This document shows, in pieces, positions 24,601 through 32,972 of a DNA stretch of 64,000 nt (within the stretch, counting starts at the first letter, position 1; every line of letters starts with the position of its first letter). This DNA is from Omphiscola glabra (lineage: Eukaryota; Mollusca; Gastropoda; Lymnaeidae), in assembly GCA_964017045.1 (NCBI GenBank), contig OZ024802.1, positions 7,238,413 through 7,302,412 of the forward strand. Direction: 5' to 3'. Under the pieces are notes generated by a model that was not told where the DNA came from, did not search any database, and worked only from the letters and a program-made list of their open reading frames with translations. A program made the translations under genes and the position numbers.

Positions 24601-25211
24601 AGGGTGTGTGTGTCTGTGAGGGTTTGTGTGTATGTGAGGGTATGTGTGTCTGTGAGGGTTTGTGTGTATGTGAGGGTTTGTGTATGTGAGGGTCTGTTTG
24701 TATGTGAGGGTTTGTGTGTGTGTGTGTATGTGAGGTGCGAGTGTCTGTGAGGGTTTGTGTTCCACAGCACACACACACACACACACACACCCTCACAGGT
24801 ACATAAACCCTCACTGGCAGATTGTTAGACTAAAGTCCATGTCCATAAGTGTAAGATAAAACACACTTTGGGCAACTAAATATTTGCAGCTGTAATTTTA
24901 GAGTAAGTCAGATAGACAGCCGGTCATACAGTCGGACAGACAGTTAGACAGAAAGTCAGACGGACGGACAGACAGTCAGACAGAGAGACAGCCAGACAGA
25001 GAGACAGTCAGACAGACAGACAGTCAGACAGGCAGACAGACAGACATACAGAAAGTCATACGGACGGACAGACAGTCAGACAGACAGTCAGACAGACAGA
25101 CAGTTAGAAGACAGACAGTCAGACAGACAGACAGTTCGACATAGAGACTTACTCATCGTCCACATTACGACGTCTACGACGGGCTTCACGACGCTCCTCT
25201 AAAGAACTCAT
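35..25211 (-). CDS. Troponin I, spliced, 3' end cut off by the window edge
   Basis: Troponin I is the inhibitory subunit of the thin-filament troponin complex; it holds actomyosin off until troponin C binds calcium. Eleven exons on the minus strand (25211-25153, 18821-18743, 17447-17400, 13787-13743, 11081-10911, 4857-4792, 2373-2275, 1806-1686, 1144-1044, 381-338, 76-35) join with consistent phases into about 291 residues. Residues 1-156 form an Arg/Glu-rich extension, expected for molluscan troponin I. Residues 168-263 match the family core: the [14 protein letters not shown] start, the PLKLDGL turn, and [23 protein letters not shown] of the troponin-T-binding helix. [10 protein letters not shown] and then [11 protein letters not shown] open the inhibitory region. 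The switch and C-terminal segments are off the left edge. Troponin T was considered because of the charged N-terminus, but the core motifs are those of troponin I. Confidence 0.93.
338..381 (-). CDS. Troponin I coding exon 10 (residues 264-277)
   Basis: This 44-nt exon encodes [14 protein letters not shown] plus two bases of Phe278. The pattern INEL-x-x-x-VND-x-(R/K)GKF is a family hallmark leading into the inhibitory peptide. It has an aacag acceptor and a gtaagt donor. Confidence 0.95.
1044..1144 (-). CDS. Troponin I coding exon 9, troponin-T-binding helix
   Basis: This 101-nt exon encodes residues 230-263, including [20 protein letters not shown] and [13 protein letters not shown]. The L-x-x-L-x-x-LH-x-(R/K)-(I/V) and (K/E)YD-(L/W/I)E signatures are those of the coiled-coil arm pairing troponin I with troponin T. 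It has a ttacag acceptor and a gtgcgt donor. Confidence 0.95.
1686..1806 (-). CDS. Troponin I coding exon 8 (residues 190-229)
   Basis: This 121-nt exon encodes [20 protein letters not shown], then [20 protein letters not shown]. It aligns by eye to the vertebrate helix ending in the PLEL-x-GL turn. It ends one base into a codon at a gtaaga donor. Confidence 0.94.
2275..2373 (-). CDS. Troponin I coding exon 7, start of conserved core
   Basis: This 99-nt, phase 0-0 exon encodes residues 157-189: a Lys/Glu run, then [18 protein letters not shown]. In the family, the segment around S-x-x-(K/R)K-x-x-L(K/L) opens the first troponin-C-binding helix. It has a tcag acceptor and a gtaaga donor. Confidence 0.92.
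4792..4857 (-). CDS. Troponin I coding exon 6 (residues 135-156)
   Basis: This 66-nt, phase 0-0 exon continues the charged helix ([20 protein letters not shown] plus EE). It has a ttgcag acceptor and a gtaggc donor, and is the last exon of the extension before the conserved troponin I core. Confidence 0.88.
5176..5275. repeat. Short tandem repeat, about 31-bp unit, 3-4 copies
   Basis: Copies of a unit containing ttgccgaccacttttgact are arranged head to tail in the intron between exons 5 and 6. Confidence 0.7.
5937..7184. repeat. 48-bp minisatellite, 26 units
   Basis: Head-to-tail units containing gttagctttgataaccctca are almost identical. The only variation is one G/T site, giving two unit types. 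As 48 is divisible by three and no unit has a stop, several frames stay open for more than 400 codons on both strands; these are not genes. It lies in the intron between exons 5 and 6. Confidence 0.97.
7185..9165. other. Intron sequence with CA-rich tract, no gene
   Basis: AT-rich intron, including a G tract near 8577-8588 and a CA-rich low-complexity stretch at about 8856-9020. An Arg/Lys-rich plus-strand frame around 8176-8364 lies opposite to the gene and has no supporting signals. Confidence 0.5.
9166..9338. repeat. 28-bp minisatellite, about 6 units
   Basis: Units read ggaacagttcggttagagct followed by ctggggct, nearly perfect, in the same intron as the 48-bp array. Confidence 0.95.
9339..10910. 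other. Intron sequence, nothing recognised
   Basis: GT-rich and AT-rich intron between the 28-bp array and exon 5. No exon-like or mobile-element structure was found. Confidence 0.5.
10911..11081 (-). CDS. Troponin I coding exon 5 (residues 78-134)
   Basis: This 171-nt, phase 0-0 exon encodes [20 protein letters not shown] and then a run dominated by Arg, Gln and Glu (residues 98-134). That run is likely a single charged alpha-helix or coiled coil. It has a gtaggc donor. The upstream acceptor has only a short pyrimidine stretch, and a 29-32-bp tandem array starts about 55 bases upstream. Confidence 0.88.
11138..11610. repeat. 29-32-bp minisatellite with two unit subfamilies
   Basis: About six units of gtgtgggtgtaaagtgtttt plus ctctccaat are followed by about eight longer variants containing ggatgcaaagtg and a T tract. 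It starts about 55 bases upstream of the exon 5 acceptor. Confidence 0.93.
12657..12712. repeat. 12-bp tandem repeat
   Basis: Four to five copies of attcagacttac in the intron between exons 4 and 5. Confidence 0.85.
12834..12996. repeat. 31-bp minisatellite, about 5 units
   Basis: Nearly perfect copies of gagaagacactgtaatagcc plus taatacttagt. The remaining intron sequence from 11611 to 13742 is AT-rich with an A tract near 13296-13315 and no other feature seen. Confidence 0.93.
13743..13787 (-). CDS. Troponin I coding exon 4 (residues 63-77)
   Basis: This 45-nt exon encodes [15 protein letters not shown] between an aacag acceptor and a gtttgt donor, phase 0-0. It is Glu/Pro/Ala-rich and low-complexity. 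The donor departs from consensus (gtttgt), consistent with regulated use. It is part of the N-terminal extension. Confidence 0.8.
14645..14831. mobile_element. hAT-type MITE with perfect 8-bp target duplication
   Basis: This 187-bp non-autonomous element starts CAGTGCTACTCAAA and ends TTTGAGAAGCACTG (imperfect terminal inverted repeats). It is flanked on both sides by GTCTAGAA (14637-14644 and 14832-14839). The 8-bp duplication and CAGTG ends place it in the hAT superfamily. It is too short to encode a transposase. Confidence 0.88.
14836..15065. repeat. About 54-bp tandem repeat, 4 units
   Basis: Diverged GT-rich units (tgtggagaaatgtgt, tatagtcatgtgtagtg) start at the right-hand target duplication of the MITE, so the insertion lies at the array edge. 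Confidence 0.8.
15427..16582. repeat. 27-bp minisatellite, about 43 units
   Basis: Units read tttacaggattgggaaataa plus gcctagg. A second subfamily has gggcaataggctt instead, and the two occur in blocks. Most units carry a CCTAGG palindrome. Open frames in the array are repeat artefacts. It lies in the intron between exons 3 and 4; 16583-17399 holds no other feature. Confidence 0.95.
17400..17447 (-). CDS. Troponin I coding exon 3 (residues 47-62)
   Basis: This 48-nt exon encodes [16 protein letters not shown] between a ccag acceptor and a gtattc donor, phase 0-0, so it can be skipped in frame. A pyrimidine-rich 27-bp tandem array begins about 15 bases upstream of its acceptor, where the polypyrimidine tract and branch point would lie. 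Confidence 0.83.
17463..17697. repeat. 27-bp minisatellite at the exon 3 acceptor, about 9 units
   Basis: The plus strand reads agacaaatagaagagagacacagcaac. On the transcribed strand it is pyrimidine-rich with TCTCTCTTCT in nearly every unit. It begins about 15 nt upstream of the exon 3 acceptor. Confidence 0.95.
17764..17976. repeat. 30-bp minisatellite with a palindrome in each unit, 7 units
   Basis: Units contain the perfect 12-bp palindrome acaccatggtgt. Two units change only its centre (caccgtggtg, caccacggtg). It lies just upstream of the 27-bp array in the same intron. Confidence 0.93.
18743..18821 (-). CDS. Troponin I coding exon 2 (residues 20-46)
   Basis: This 79-nt exon completes the split Asp codon and encodes [13 protein letters not shown], then [13 protein letters not shown], ending at a gtaatt donor in phase 0. 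It is part of the Glu/Ala/Arg-rich N-terminal extension and has no family domain. Its TSSRRNRRR core resembles the core of the next exon, which suggests exon duplication. Confidence 0.85.
18822..20452. other. AT-rich intron, no feature
   Basis: Plain AT-rich sequence between exon 2 and the candidate cassette exon. The stretch 17977-18742 is similar. No arrays, transposon ends or exons were recognised. Confidence 0.5.
20453..20533 (-). CDS. Candidate cassette exon of troponin I (27 codons)
   Basis: Between the first two coding exons, an 81-nt stretch is bounded by an AG acceptor and a gtaaat donor. It accepts the two carried bases of exon 1 and ends with two carried bases, so it can be included or skipped without changing the frame. 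It encodes an acidic patch (NDGEDEM) followed by [15 protein letters not shown], the same acid-then-Arg composition as the neighbouring exons. The acceptor has a poor pyrimidine tract, as is common for regulated exons. A chance open stretch is possible; the phase match and composition argue against it. Confidence 0.55.
20941..21372. mobile_element. Foldback (long inverted repeat) element
   Basis: Two arms of roughly 180-190 bp are inverted copies of each other at about 90% identity by eye, around a 60-bp spacer (about 21121-21182) with ggacccggacacgcagcgcc and cacccgggtacca. The ends read (g/c)ctataggtacacgggtacca on each strand. No coding capacity and no clear target duplication. A one-armed relative sits at 47066-47311. 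Confidence 0.9.
21641..21674. repeat. (AT)n microsatellite
   Basis: A run of about 17 AT dinucleotides in the first coding-region intron. Confidence 0.95.
22160..22305. repeat. 47-bp tandem repeat, 3 units
   Basis: Units contain gcatggttaagatggaatta and caatggttatgttggcaa. Nothing else is seen between 21373 and here except AT-rich sequence. Confidence 0.88.
22715..22803. repeat. 17-bp tandem repeat, about 5 units
   Basis: Copies of gtctctctggcgtcaat in tandem. The following 22804-23836 is unique-looking and holds no gene. Confidence 0.85.
23837..24070. repeat. 39-bp minisatellite, 6 units
   Basis: Near-identical units of gaggatggcagttatagcga plus gacgtgtagcaactgtgtc. Open in several frames only because 39 is divisible by three. 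Confidence 0.95.
24103..24345. repeat. About 33-bp degenerate tandem repeat
   Basis: Two related unit types, tgtcattcagatccccagat and gtcatgcaggctgcaggaga, follow each other directly after the 39-bp array. Confidence 0.85.
24470..24793. repeat. TG-rich low-complexity array
   Basis: A GTGTGT backbone carries tgtgagggtttgtgtg minisatellite units and ends in a short (CA)n run. On the transcribed strand of troponin I it is CA-rich. Confidence 0.93.
24905..25146. repeat. ACAG/AGTC simple array next to the start exon donor
   Basis: Irregular cagacagacagtcaga repeats end a few bases from the gtaagt donor of the start exon. On the transcribed strand the intron therefore begins with TGTCTGTCTG repeats. 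Confidence 0.93.
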
Positions 25212-25241
25212 GATTGGTCAGTGGTGGTCACGTGCGAAATG
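25153..25241 (-). CDS. Troponin I exon with start codon (coding part 25153-25211)
   Basis: The exon follows a pyrimidine-rich acceptor (ctatttttag) at 25242 and has 30 nt of 5'UTR with no earlier ATG. The start codon is at 25211-25209. It encodes [19 protein letters not shown] and stops two bases into the next codon at a consensus gtaagt donor. The acceptor upstream of the ATG shows that at least one non-coding exon lies further upstream. A TGTCTG-type tandem array begins within about ten bases of the donor. Confidence 0.88.
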
Positions 25242-25544
25242 CTAAAAATAGAAACACAAAATTGAGAAAGTTGTTAGCAATAAACATAATAATGTACAAA
25301 TAAAGATATCATTAAAAGGACAAAAGAACCCTATCCATGCTTGTGAACCAAATGGCACGCTTAGCTGTTATTTGCAAGGCATAAATAGATTAGATACTAA
25401 CAACTGTATGCGTTTTTAAGTATGCTATCTTTAAGGATAAATGACTTTTTACAATCATGTTGGCCTACATAATAAAAACGTTCAAATAAAATCAAAATGT
25501 AGTTTTTTTGTATAATTTTTTTAGTTATATATATATTATATATA

Positions 25545-25659
25545 CAATTCATTCTTCTCTTATATCCCGTGTTTATCTATCCAGAACGTATTAATGTTCT
25601 TAACTGAAATTCAAGTATATATATTTTTTTAGTTATATATATAAGAGAAGAATGAATTG
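25545..25659. repeat. 21-bp perfect inverted repeat
   Basis: A left arm beginning caattcattc (25545-25565) is matched by its exact complement (25639-25659) across about 73 bp. Similar ttagttatatatata direct repeats lie beside both arms. It may be a hairpin or the ends of a small decayed transposon. Confidence 0.7.
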
Positions 25660-25983
25660 TTCTGTCAAGACAAACACACAGTGAGATGTAACCATGGGAC
25701 AGAGCGTAGAGAAATAGCTTCTTTATTTGAGTCTAAACTCTGCAAGATATCCTCTCTCCGTTCCGAGTGACCTTTCAGCGTTGTAAGGCATTTACACCTG
25801 GCTGAAGGTGAGCAGAAAGACCAACAGACACATGCCTGGCCACAGTGTGCAGGTATGTCTGTCTACCAGCTAGCGTCTACGTCCGTGTGCGTAAGTGTGG
25901 CCAAAAAATAAAGAGCATGTTGTATATGTCAAGAAGTATGGCGTATGGGGCATAGTTTGTCTTGGCAGTTGCTTTATATGAGG

Positions 25984-26425
25984 CCCTAAATGTGGCCGTA
26001 TTTGTGGCCGTAAATGTGGCCGTATTTGTGGATGTATATGTGAATTTATATGTGGATGTATATGTGGCTGTATATGTGAAAAATGTTGTGTTTATTTTCT
26101 CTATCCCAAACCAACATTTACAATCCCACTCTTAAGCAACATTTACAAACTCCAACGAATATGTGTAATCCAATTCCAAACCAACATTTAATATCCCATC
26201 CAAAGCAGAAATTTATAATCCTATCCCAAACCAACCATCAAAATCGTATTAAAAGCAAAACATTACAATCCTATCCCAAGCTAAACATTATAATCACATC
26301 CCAAGTCAACCATTACAATCCTATCCCAAGCAAAACATTATAATCCCATCCCAAGCCAACATTACAATCCTATCCCAAGCAAAACATTACAATCACATCC
26401 CAAGTCAACCATTACAATCCTACCC
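25984..26425. repeat. Two adjacent short-unit arrays
   Basis: About 12-bp gtggccgtaaat-type units (25984-26070) are followed by 25-27-bp units of caatcctatcccaagcaaaa type (26090-26425). Both are in the 5'UTR intron of troponin I. Confidence 0.85.
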
Positions 26426-27054
26426 AAAAGTTCCCATTTACAGTGCTACCCTCCACTCCCCATTAACGACCCTGCCTAGCACCCCATCCGTCTATGTCAA
26501 AGTTCTAACATATAACAGACGCCCCACACCCGTGTTATTCTAGCACAAGTACTCACTACCACCCCCTCCCTCAACCCGCCCCTCACATTTCTCCCCGCAC
26601 GTGCAATGTTGAACCAGGGCGACCTCTGGTGGTTAATGGAGCCATAAGAAACTTGGGGAATGTCGGATGTCTTGTTGACAAACTCAGTGTTGACATATTT
26701 CATAGTGCCAATGACATTACGAGAATACATACACACACGCGCGCACAAACACACATGCACACATAGACAGAGCGAGGGGGAGAGCAGGGTTTCTTTCAGC
26801 CATCTCTCCTTGTGCCCCCCCCCCCCCCGGGGAAACTCAAGCACCCTCCCGGAACAAAATGGGGACAACAAATATAAAGGTTATATATTTTTAAAATTAA
26901 AAATGACTACGTTGTCTTTTCAAAAAAATTATCAAAAGCATAGTATCTGGTGCCTTTAGCCGATTACAACTAGTGGATTCTATGAAATATCGCCACGTTA
27001 GATATATTTCATGATCCGTATATAAAACCAAACTTGTTAAAGGCTTACAGTGTT

Positions 27055-27148
27055 CGATTAATAATATCGTACTGGCCCATTAATAATATCGTACTGGCTC
27101 ATTAATAATATCGTACTGGCCCATTAATAATATCGTACTGGCCACTCC
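27055..27148. repeat. 25-bp tandem repeat, about 4 units
   Basis: Copies of attaataatatcgtactggc plus ccatt. Confidence 0.9.
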
Positions 27149-27342
27149 AGATTGCAAGCCGTTGTCTTACTTCCTGTGGTTCGCATAAAATATCGGTATT
27201 TTTAAAGATTTTAATAACACTGTATTTAATTACCTATACTTCAATCAAAACTTCTACAATATTAATAATAAACTCTTGCTGAGTCTCAATCATGCGAAAT
27301 CTATTTTCAAATTATATTTCATCATAGAAGCATTAATTTTAC

Positions 27343-27495
27343 AGTATGGAAAGAGCTTGTTGGCAGCCACTGTGACAATCGATAGGTCATTTGGCGCCAC
27401 TGGGAAAGAGCTTGTTGACAGCGACTGTGATAGTCGATGGGTCATTTGGCGCCACTGGGAAAGAGCTTGTTGACAGCCACTGTGACAGTCGGTAG
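27343..27495. repeat. About 57-bp tandem repeat, 3 units
   Basis: Units contain gaaagagcttgttgacagcc and gtcatttggcgccactgg. Confidence 0.88.
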
Positions 27496-28435
27496 GAGCC
27501 TTCTTAACATGTGGTGGGTGTAAGCCAGAAATTATATTTTGGTCAGATTCATGAATTTATTATTTTTGTCACGGGCAAAAGAGTTCATAATATACTCCAT
27601 ATGGGCAATCCATATATAATAATATACATCATAGGGGCAGTGCATTTATATAATCTACGCAAAAAAAGGTTAATTTCCATACCCCCTCCATCTATAGTAC
27701 ATCCGTACATTTTTAGACACCCCCTATGCGTACGAACAAATAAGAATCCCCCCCCCCCCTCAAAAAAAAACAAACGAAACAACAACAAAAAAAAAACGAA
27801 CAAACAAATAATGATAATTCTGTTTTAGTTAAATATAAATATGGACAATTTTAACGTACACTAATTAAACGAAGTCACCGTCAACCGTCATAAAATTATG
27901 TCAGCGGTTTTCCAGGCAGGTGCTGTCTGACGTATTTAGCAATACAATATTTGGTTCAGCCGAACATAATAAAATGGATTCATAAATATGTCCCAAATGA
28001 CGCTGCTAGCCCGAAAACATACACAGGCGAACGTCAGACTTAGGGATTTAACGAGGTCAGATGTTCTCAAACTTTTTCCAGTCACTGCACCTCCTCCACA
28101 CCCAGGTATTGCCGATGCAATCGGTGCCAAATTCTATAAAGAACCCTATAAGAAATTGCGATTTAAAAAAAATTAATAAGTCACTTTCACTACTAAGTAA
28201 AAACCAATCCATTTTTGTTTTTAAAATACAAAAAAAAAAAAAAAAAAGACGAACTCAATAAGTTAACTTGACTTCATTACAATCATATTCAATTGGGACA
28301 TTGCAATGAAACGTTAGACCAGACCAACCCAGCGGCTAATATAGGAATGCAAAGTACCAAGTAAGTTCTAGAAACTATTAAAACCATAAATAAACCTAAT
28401 CGTGGTAATGTGCCATCTATTAACCATTTGTAGCG

Positions 28436-28600
28436 GCTTCTGCAAACAGTTATTTCTATGTGAGTTACTGGTTTTGTAACGGCTTCTGCAAACAGTTATT
28501 TCTATGTGAGTTACTGGTTTTGTAACGGCTTCTGCAAACAGTTATTTCTATGTGAGTTACTGGTTTTGTAACGGCTTCTGCAATCCATTATTTATGTGTA
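28436..28600. repeat. About 47-bp tandem repeat, 3.5 units
   Basis: Units contain gttatttctatgtgagttac and tggttttgtaacggcttctg, the last one degenerate. Confidence 0.9.
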
Positions 28601-28717
28601 AATTACTGGTTGTTAACAAATCCGCTAGCCGCTAGATGTCGTGAAATTTAAAAAAAAAATATTTTTTTAAAACAATTGGCGGCACCCTTGCAATAGAGCT
28701 GAGGCGTACCATGCTTC

Positions 28718-28885
28718 CAGGGGCATCATTTCATGTTTTTTCAGGAAAGGGGGGGGGGGGGGCAAAAACCAAAACTTGGTCAGCTTGTTAAGTTGTTTAA
28801 CACAGGCGCCACAGTACATAGCAATTCTAAAAAAAACTTCTAAATTGGGGGGGGGGGGGGGGGGAAAGCCCAAATGACGCCCCTG
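28718..28885. mobile_element. hAT-type MITE with G-tract interior
   Basis: The ends CAGGGGCATCATTT and AAATGACGCCCCTG form inverted repeats and are flanked by ATGCTTCC on both sides (28711-28718 and 28886-28893; the left copy shares one base with the element). The 8-bp duplication suggests hAT. It contains two long G runs and no reading frame of note. Confidence 0.7.
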
Positions 28886-30004
28886 ATGCTTCCCGGGCGC
28901 ACTAGGCTGTTTATTACTTTAGTGATATCCGGCGAGTTATTTTTGCAATCCCTTAACAACATTACGATAACCAATGTCAAGGGAAAAACCAGTGATGTCA
29001 GTTTTGCGAAATTTGCAAGTTATCTCCCTTGTGGCTACATTCCATTTAATAGAATAATATGACACGCGGGTCCAACTGAAAAAGCAGCGTGGTCAATAAA
29101 TAAATGTTTAGACCTTTTAACATTTTGATACTTTTATGAAGAATTTTAACACTTTATTATCAATTTTTCTCAAAACTCTCTAAACCTGCCATCACTGGTT
29201 TTTCCCTTGAGCACTTCTTGTACGAAAATTGCGGTTTTATTATTAGACCATTCGAAAATAAGTAGAAATCACATTTTGTTTGTTTTTGACAGTTCTCAGA
29301 TTTAAATAAATTATACGAATGATGTGGATGGAATGTTACAGGGGTAAACTAAATGACTTTGATGTCTTGGCTTTTGATAACAAAAACAAATTGTAAATCA
29401 TCGTTCTAAAAGATGAAGACGGGGCTGTCACTCGAAGAAGATAAGCAACTTTGTTAACGATAAGAACTGGACACACTCTAAAACATCTTCCCTGGAATCA
29501 ACAGCAATAATTATTGGGTACTATTAGGGTTAGGTACCCTTTCTCGAGCTGTTGTATACTGTTGAAAAGTACTATCTAATCACACCTGAACATGACTTGT
29601 AAATGTATTTATATCGACTGGACGCACTCTGAAATATTCGATTCGAAATTATTGTCTTTTTAAAATCTATTTTGCCAAGGATAAACAATACACTTAAAAA
29701 AAACAATCAAACAAATAAACTCAAATGACTTATAATTTAAATGTATGAATTAACTGACATGTAAGGATTCTTTACTATCAAACAAATGGCTTCCTTTGCT
29801 CTTAAAATAATATTAAAAACTAGATACAGCCCACCAAACGTTGGCGACAGCAATGCGTGAAACACACCATCTACTAAAGTTAGTTGACAAAACATGAACT
29901 CGAGTAACGCACATTTAAAAATCCAAATTTTCGCTACACACCTTCCTCCAATGAAAAGTCACTGAACACTTTTTATTTCCCGCCCGTGAGCTTATACAAC
30001 CATA

Positions 30005-30542
30005 CCTCGCTTTACGGCCTAGATACGTTCCGGAAAAGTTGGCCGTAAAGCGAAAAGCCGTATAATGAATCAATAATTTTGATATAAACCCATACAAATT
30101 TAATTGGATCTGTTCCAATTTTTGTATAAAATAATATAGTCGTTAGTTCATAAATCATTTTATTCTTTTCATTTCCTATAAAAATAAAAGTACAAAACAT
30201 TGTACAAAACAGAAATTAAAAAAATAAACATATAAATTAAAAAACAAAAGAAATCATATGCACATATTCATACATCAAAAAAAATTCACCAATAAATCCT
30301 AACAAACAAAACAGAAACAAACACGTCAACTTACTGAGTCACAGGATATGAATAAGGTGGGATAGCACAGGAAATAAGGCAGACTACTAAGGCAGAGCCG
30401 CCTAAGGGGAGAAGCTGAAACTAAAGAGAGGATATCTATTGGCCGTATAATGAAACATCGTGGGCCGTAAACCGAAAAAGTGCCATAATTTAAAGTTGGC
30501 CGTAAAGCGAAATGCCGTATAAAGAGCGGCCATATAGCGAGG
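30005..30542. mobile_element. TA-flanked MITE, mariner/pogo-like
   Basis: The terminal inverted repeats CCTCGCTTTACGGCC and GGCCATATAGCGAGG are directly flanked by TA on each side. Subterminal ggccgtaaagcgaaa motifs recur at both ends in both orientations. The TA duplication fits the Tc1/mariner/pogo group. The AT-rich interior has no transposase. Confidence 0.72.
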
Positions 30543-31714
30543 TATAGGTGTATTAGATATTCTGATGTCCCAACCACTTTTAAACCGAATATTTATCACA
30601 ACTTATTTAAATTGAGACGATTTCATTTACCGAAAAGAAAATATCACGCATTAAACGCAATTGCGTTAATTAAAACAAAATTCATTTAGCGTAGTTATCG
30701 GGAAAATATTTTGTGCGCTATCTGGAAATGGAAGCAGCCACACCACAAGCAAAATATATATAAGAGATTTATATTGCCTTCATTTTTATTTTTTAAAAAT
30801 AATCTAAATTTCAATACTCTTCTATTTGAAATAGAATAACAAAATAAGGTCATTGTTTCGAATTCAACATTATAGCACTTGATGCTGTGGTCGAAACTAA
30901 CATCGTTTCTTTGAATATTTCATTTTTCTTTTAAGGTCAAGACAAAAGAAAAAAAAATTATTTGGCCTAAAAAGTGCTAACAGTACTGCCCACCTATACA
31001 CCATGATCAGCCCTGAAGAAACGAAACCGGAAGTTATTAACAATTGCTATGTTCTAAAATTCACTAAAAAATGCAATTAATGTCAACTAAGACAGGGAAT
31101 ATAAAATTTCTAAATGACAAAAATAAAATAAGGAAATATAATTTTACCTGCGTAAAACATTAAGTTACAGGGATATATTTATTAATTTTTTTAAATTAAG
31201 TCAGTGATAACATATTTATAGCGTCATAGTTGCAAACTTAATATTTGACATTTAGTCTCAAGGACCCCCCCCCCCCCCCCCGAGTTTATGGGATGGGGGT
31301 TAGTAAAAAATCAAGATAAAAGAAATAAAGGCAAGACGTGACGTATCAAATGTCATATTAACGTCATGGAAATGAAGGCAAGACGTATCAAATGGTATAG
31401 AGCGTCATTTCATTGGGGTAACAATGACGTGAACGGTGTAAGTTTGGGTTGGGGTGGGGGATGTGGGTGGCGGGGGGGGGGGGGAAATCATTGGAACCAG
31501 GACAAAGTAGACATGTTAACGGCGATGACGTATGTGCTTGGAAATGAAGCGGAAGGAGAGTTCTGGGTAAAGAAAGGGGAGATAAGAATGCTGTTATCGC
31601 AAAGGACTCTCCCGGCAGACGTTTCTGATTTTTTACTTCAAAAGAAGAAGAACAACTTTTATTTTTAGTGTTCCTTGCAGAATACAGGCTTGACTTAGCG
31701 AAAAATATGTGTAC

Positions 31715-31925
31715 ATGTAATGGAAGTGATTAGTGTGTACATGCAATGGAAGCGACTAGTGTGTACGTATAATGGAAGTGACAAGTGTGTACATGTAATG
31801 AAAGTGACTAGTGTGTACATTTGAAGGAGGTGACTAGTGTGTACATTTAATGGAAGTGACAAGTGTGTACATGTAATGATAGTGACTAGTGTGTACATTT
31901 GATGGAAGTGACTAGTGTGTACATG
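31715..31925. repeat. About 30-bp minisatellite, 7 units
   Basis: Units of gtgtacatgtaatggaagtg plus actagtgt with small changes. Confidence 0.92.
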
Positions 31926-32061
31926 CCAATGAACTTCCAAAGAGATCGAACTGCAGTGTGGCTAATATTCCGGTTTGTGTGTAAAGGGGCAAAGAAGAAA
32001 CTCCATTTTAAGCTTATTTTGCAACATTTAATGACTTTCCCATGCCTTGCCCTTAACAAAC

Positions 32062-32672
32062 ATGACCGTCTTTACCATCACATAACATTACCATCTTTAC
32101 CATCACTAATTTTACCATCTTTACCATCACCTAACATTACCTTCTTTACCATCGCCTAATTGTACCATCTTTACCATCACCTTATTTACCATCGCCTAAC
32201 TTTACCATCTTTACCATCAAATAATATTACCATCTTTACCATCACCTAACATACCATCTTTACCATCACCTAACATTAACTTATTTACCATCGCCTAACT
32301 TTACCATCTTTACCATCACCTAATATTACCATCTTTACCATCACCTCACATTACCATATTTACCATCACCTAATATTACCATCTTTACCATCACCTAACA
32401 TTACCATCTTTACCATCACCTAACATTACCATCTTTACCATCACCTTACATTACCATCTTTATCATCACCTAATATTACCATCTTTACCATCACATAACA
32501 TTACCATCTTTACCATCACCTAACATTACCATCTTTAACATCACCTAACATTACCATCTTTACCATCACATAACATTACCATCTTTACCATCACCTAACA
32601 TTACCATCTTTACCATCATCTAACATTACCATCTTTAACATCACCTAACATTACCATCTTTACCATCACATA
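32062..32672. repeat. About 25-bp minisatellite, roughly 24 units
   Basis: Units read accatctttaccatcaccta plus acatt, with frequent single changes and shortened units. Confidence 0.94.
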
Positions 32673-32711
32673 ACAAAATCATTTTTTCTTTACCTAACAC
32701 AACGCGCTTCA

Positions 32712-32972
32712 ACATCCAGTCCTTCTCTACTGTTAGCCTTACAAAATCCAGTCCTTCTCTACTGTTAGCCTTACAAAATCCAGTCCTTCTCTACTGTTAG
32801 CCTTACAAAATCCAGTCCTTCTCTACTGTAAGCCTTACAAAATCCAGTCCTTCTCTACTGTAAGCCTTACAAAATCCAGTCCTTCTCTACTGTAAGCCTT
32901 ACAAAATCCAGTCCTTCTCTACTGTAAGCCTTACAAAATCCAGTCCTTCTCTACTGTAAGCCTTACAAAATC
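32712..32972. repeat. About 31-bp minisatellite, 8 units
   Basis: Units of aaaatccagtccttctctac plus tgtaagcctta. The first three units carry tgttag where later ones carry tgtaag. Confidence 0.94.

Noticed and set aside
23817..24814. Repeat peptides such as [13 protein letters not shown] and [11 protein letters not shown]
   Set aside because: They derive from the 39-bp array and TG-rich sequence; a cysteine-rich toxin or secreted repeat protein is not supported.
35..25211. Initial reading of the gene as troponin T or caldesmon because of the Glu/Arg-rich helix
   Set aside because: The PLKLDGL turn, INEL-VND-GKF motif and KPVLRKV inhibitory core are troponin I features.
28058..28170. cagatgttctcaaacttttt as another hAT left end
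   Set aside because: No matching right end or 8-bp duplication was found, so a full element cannot be claimed.
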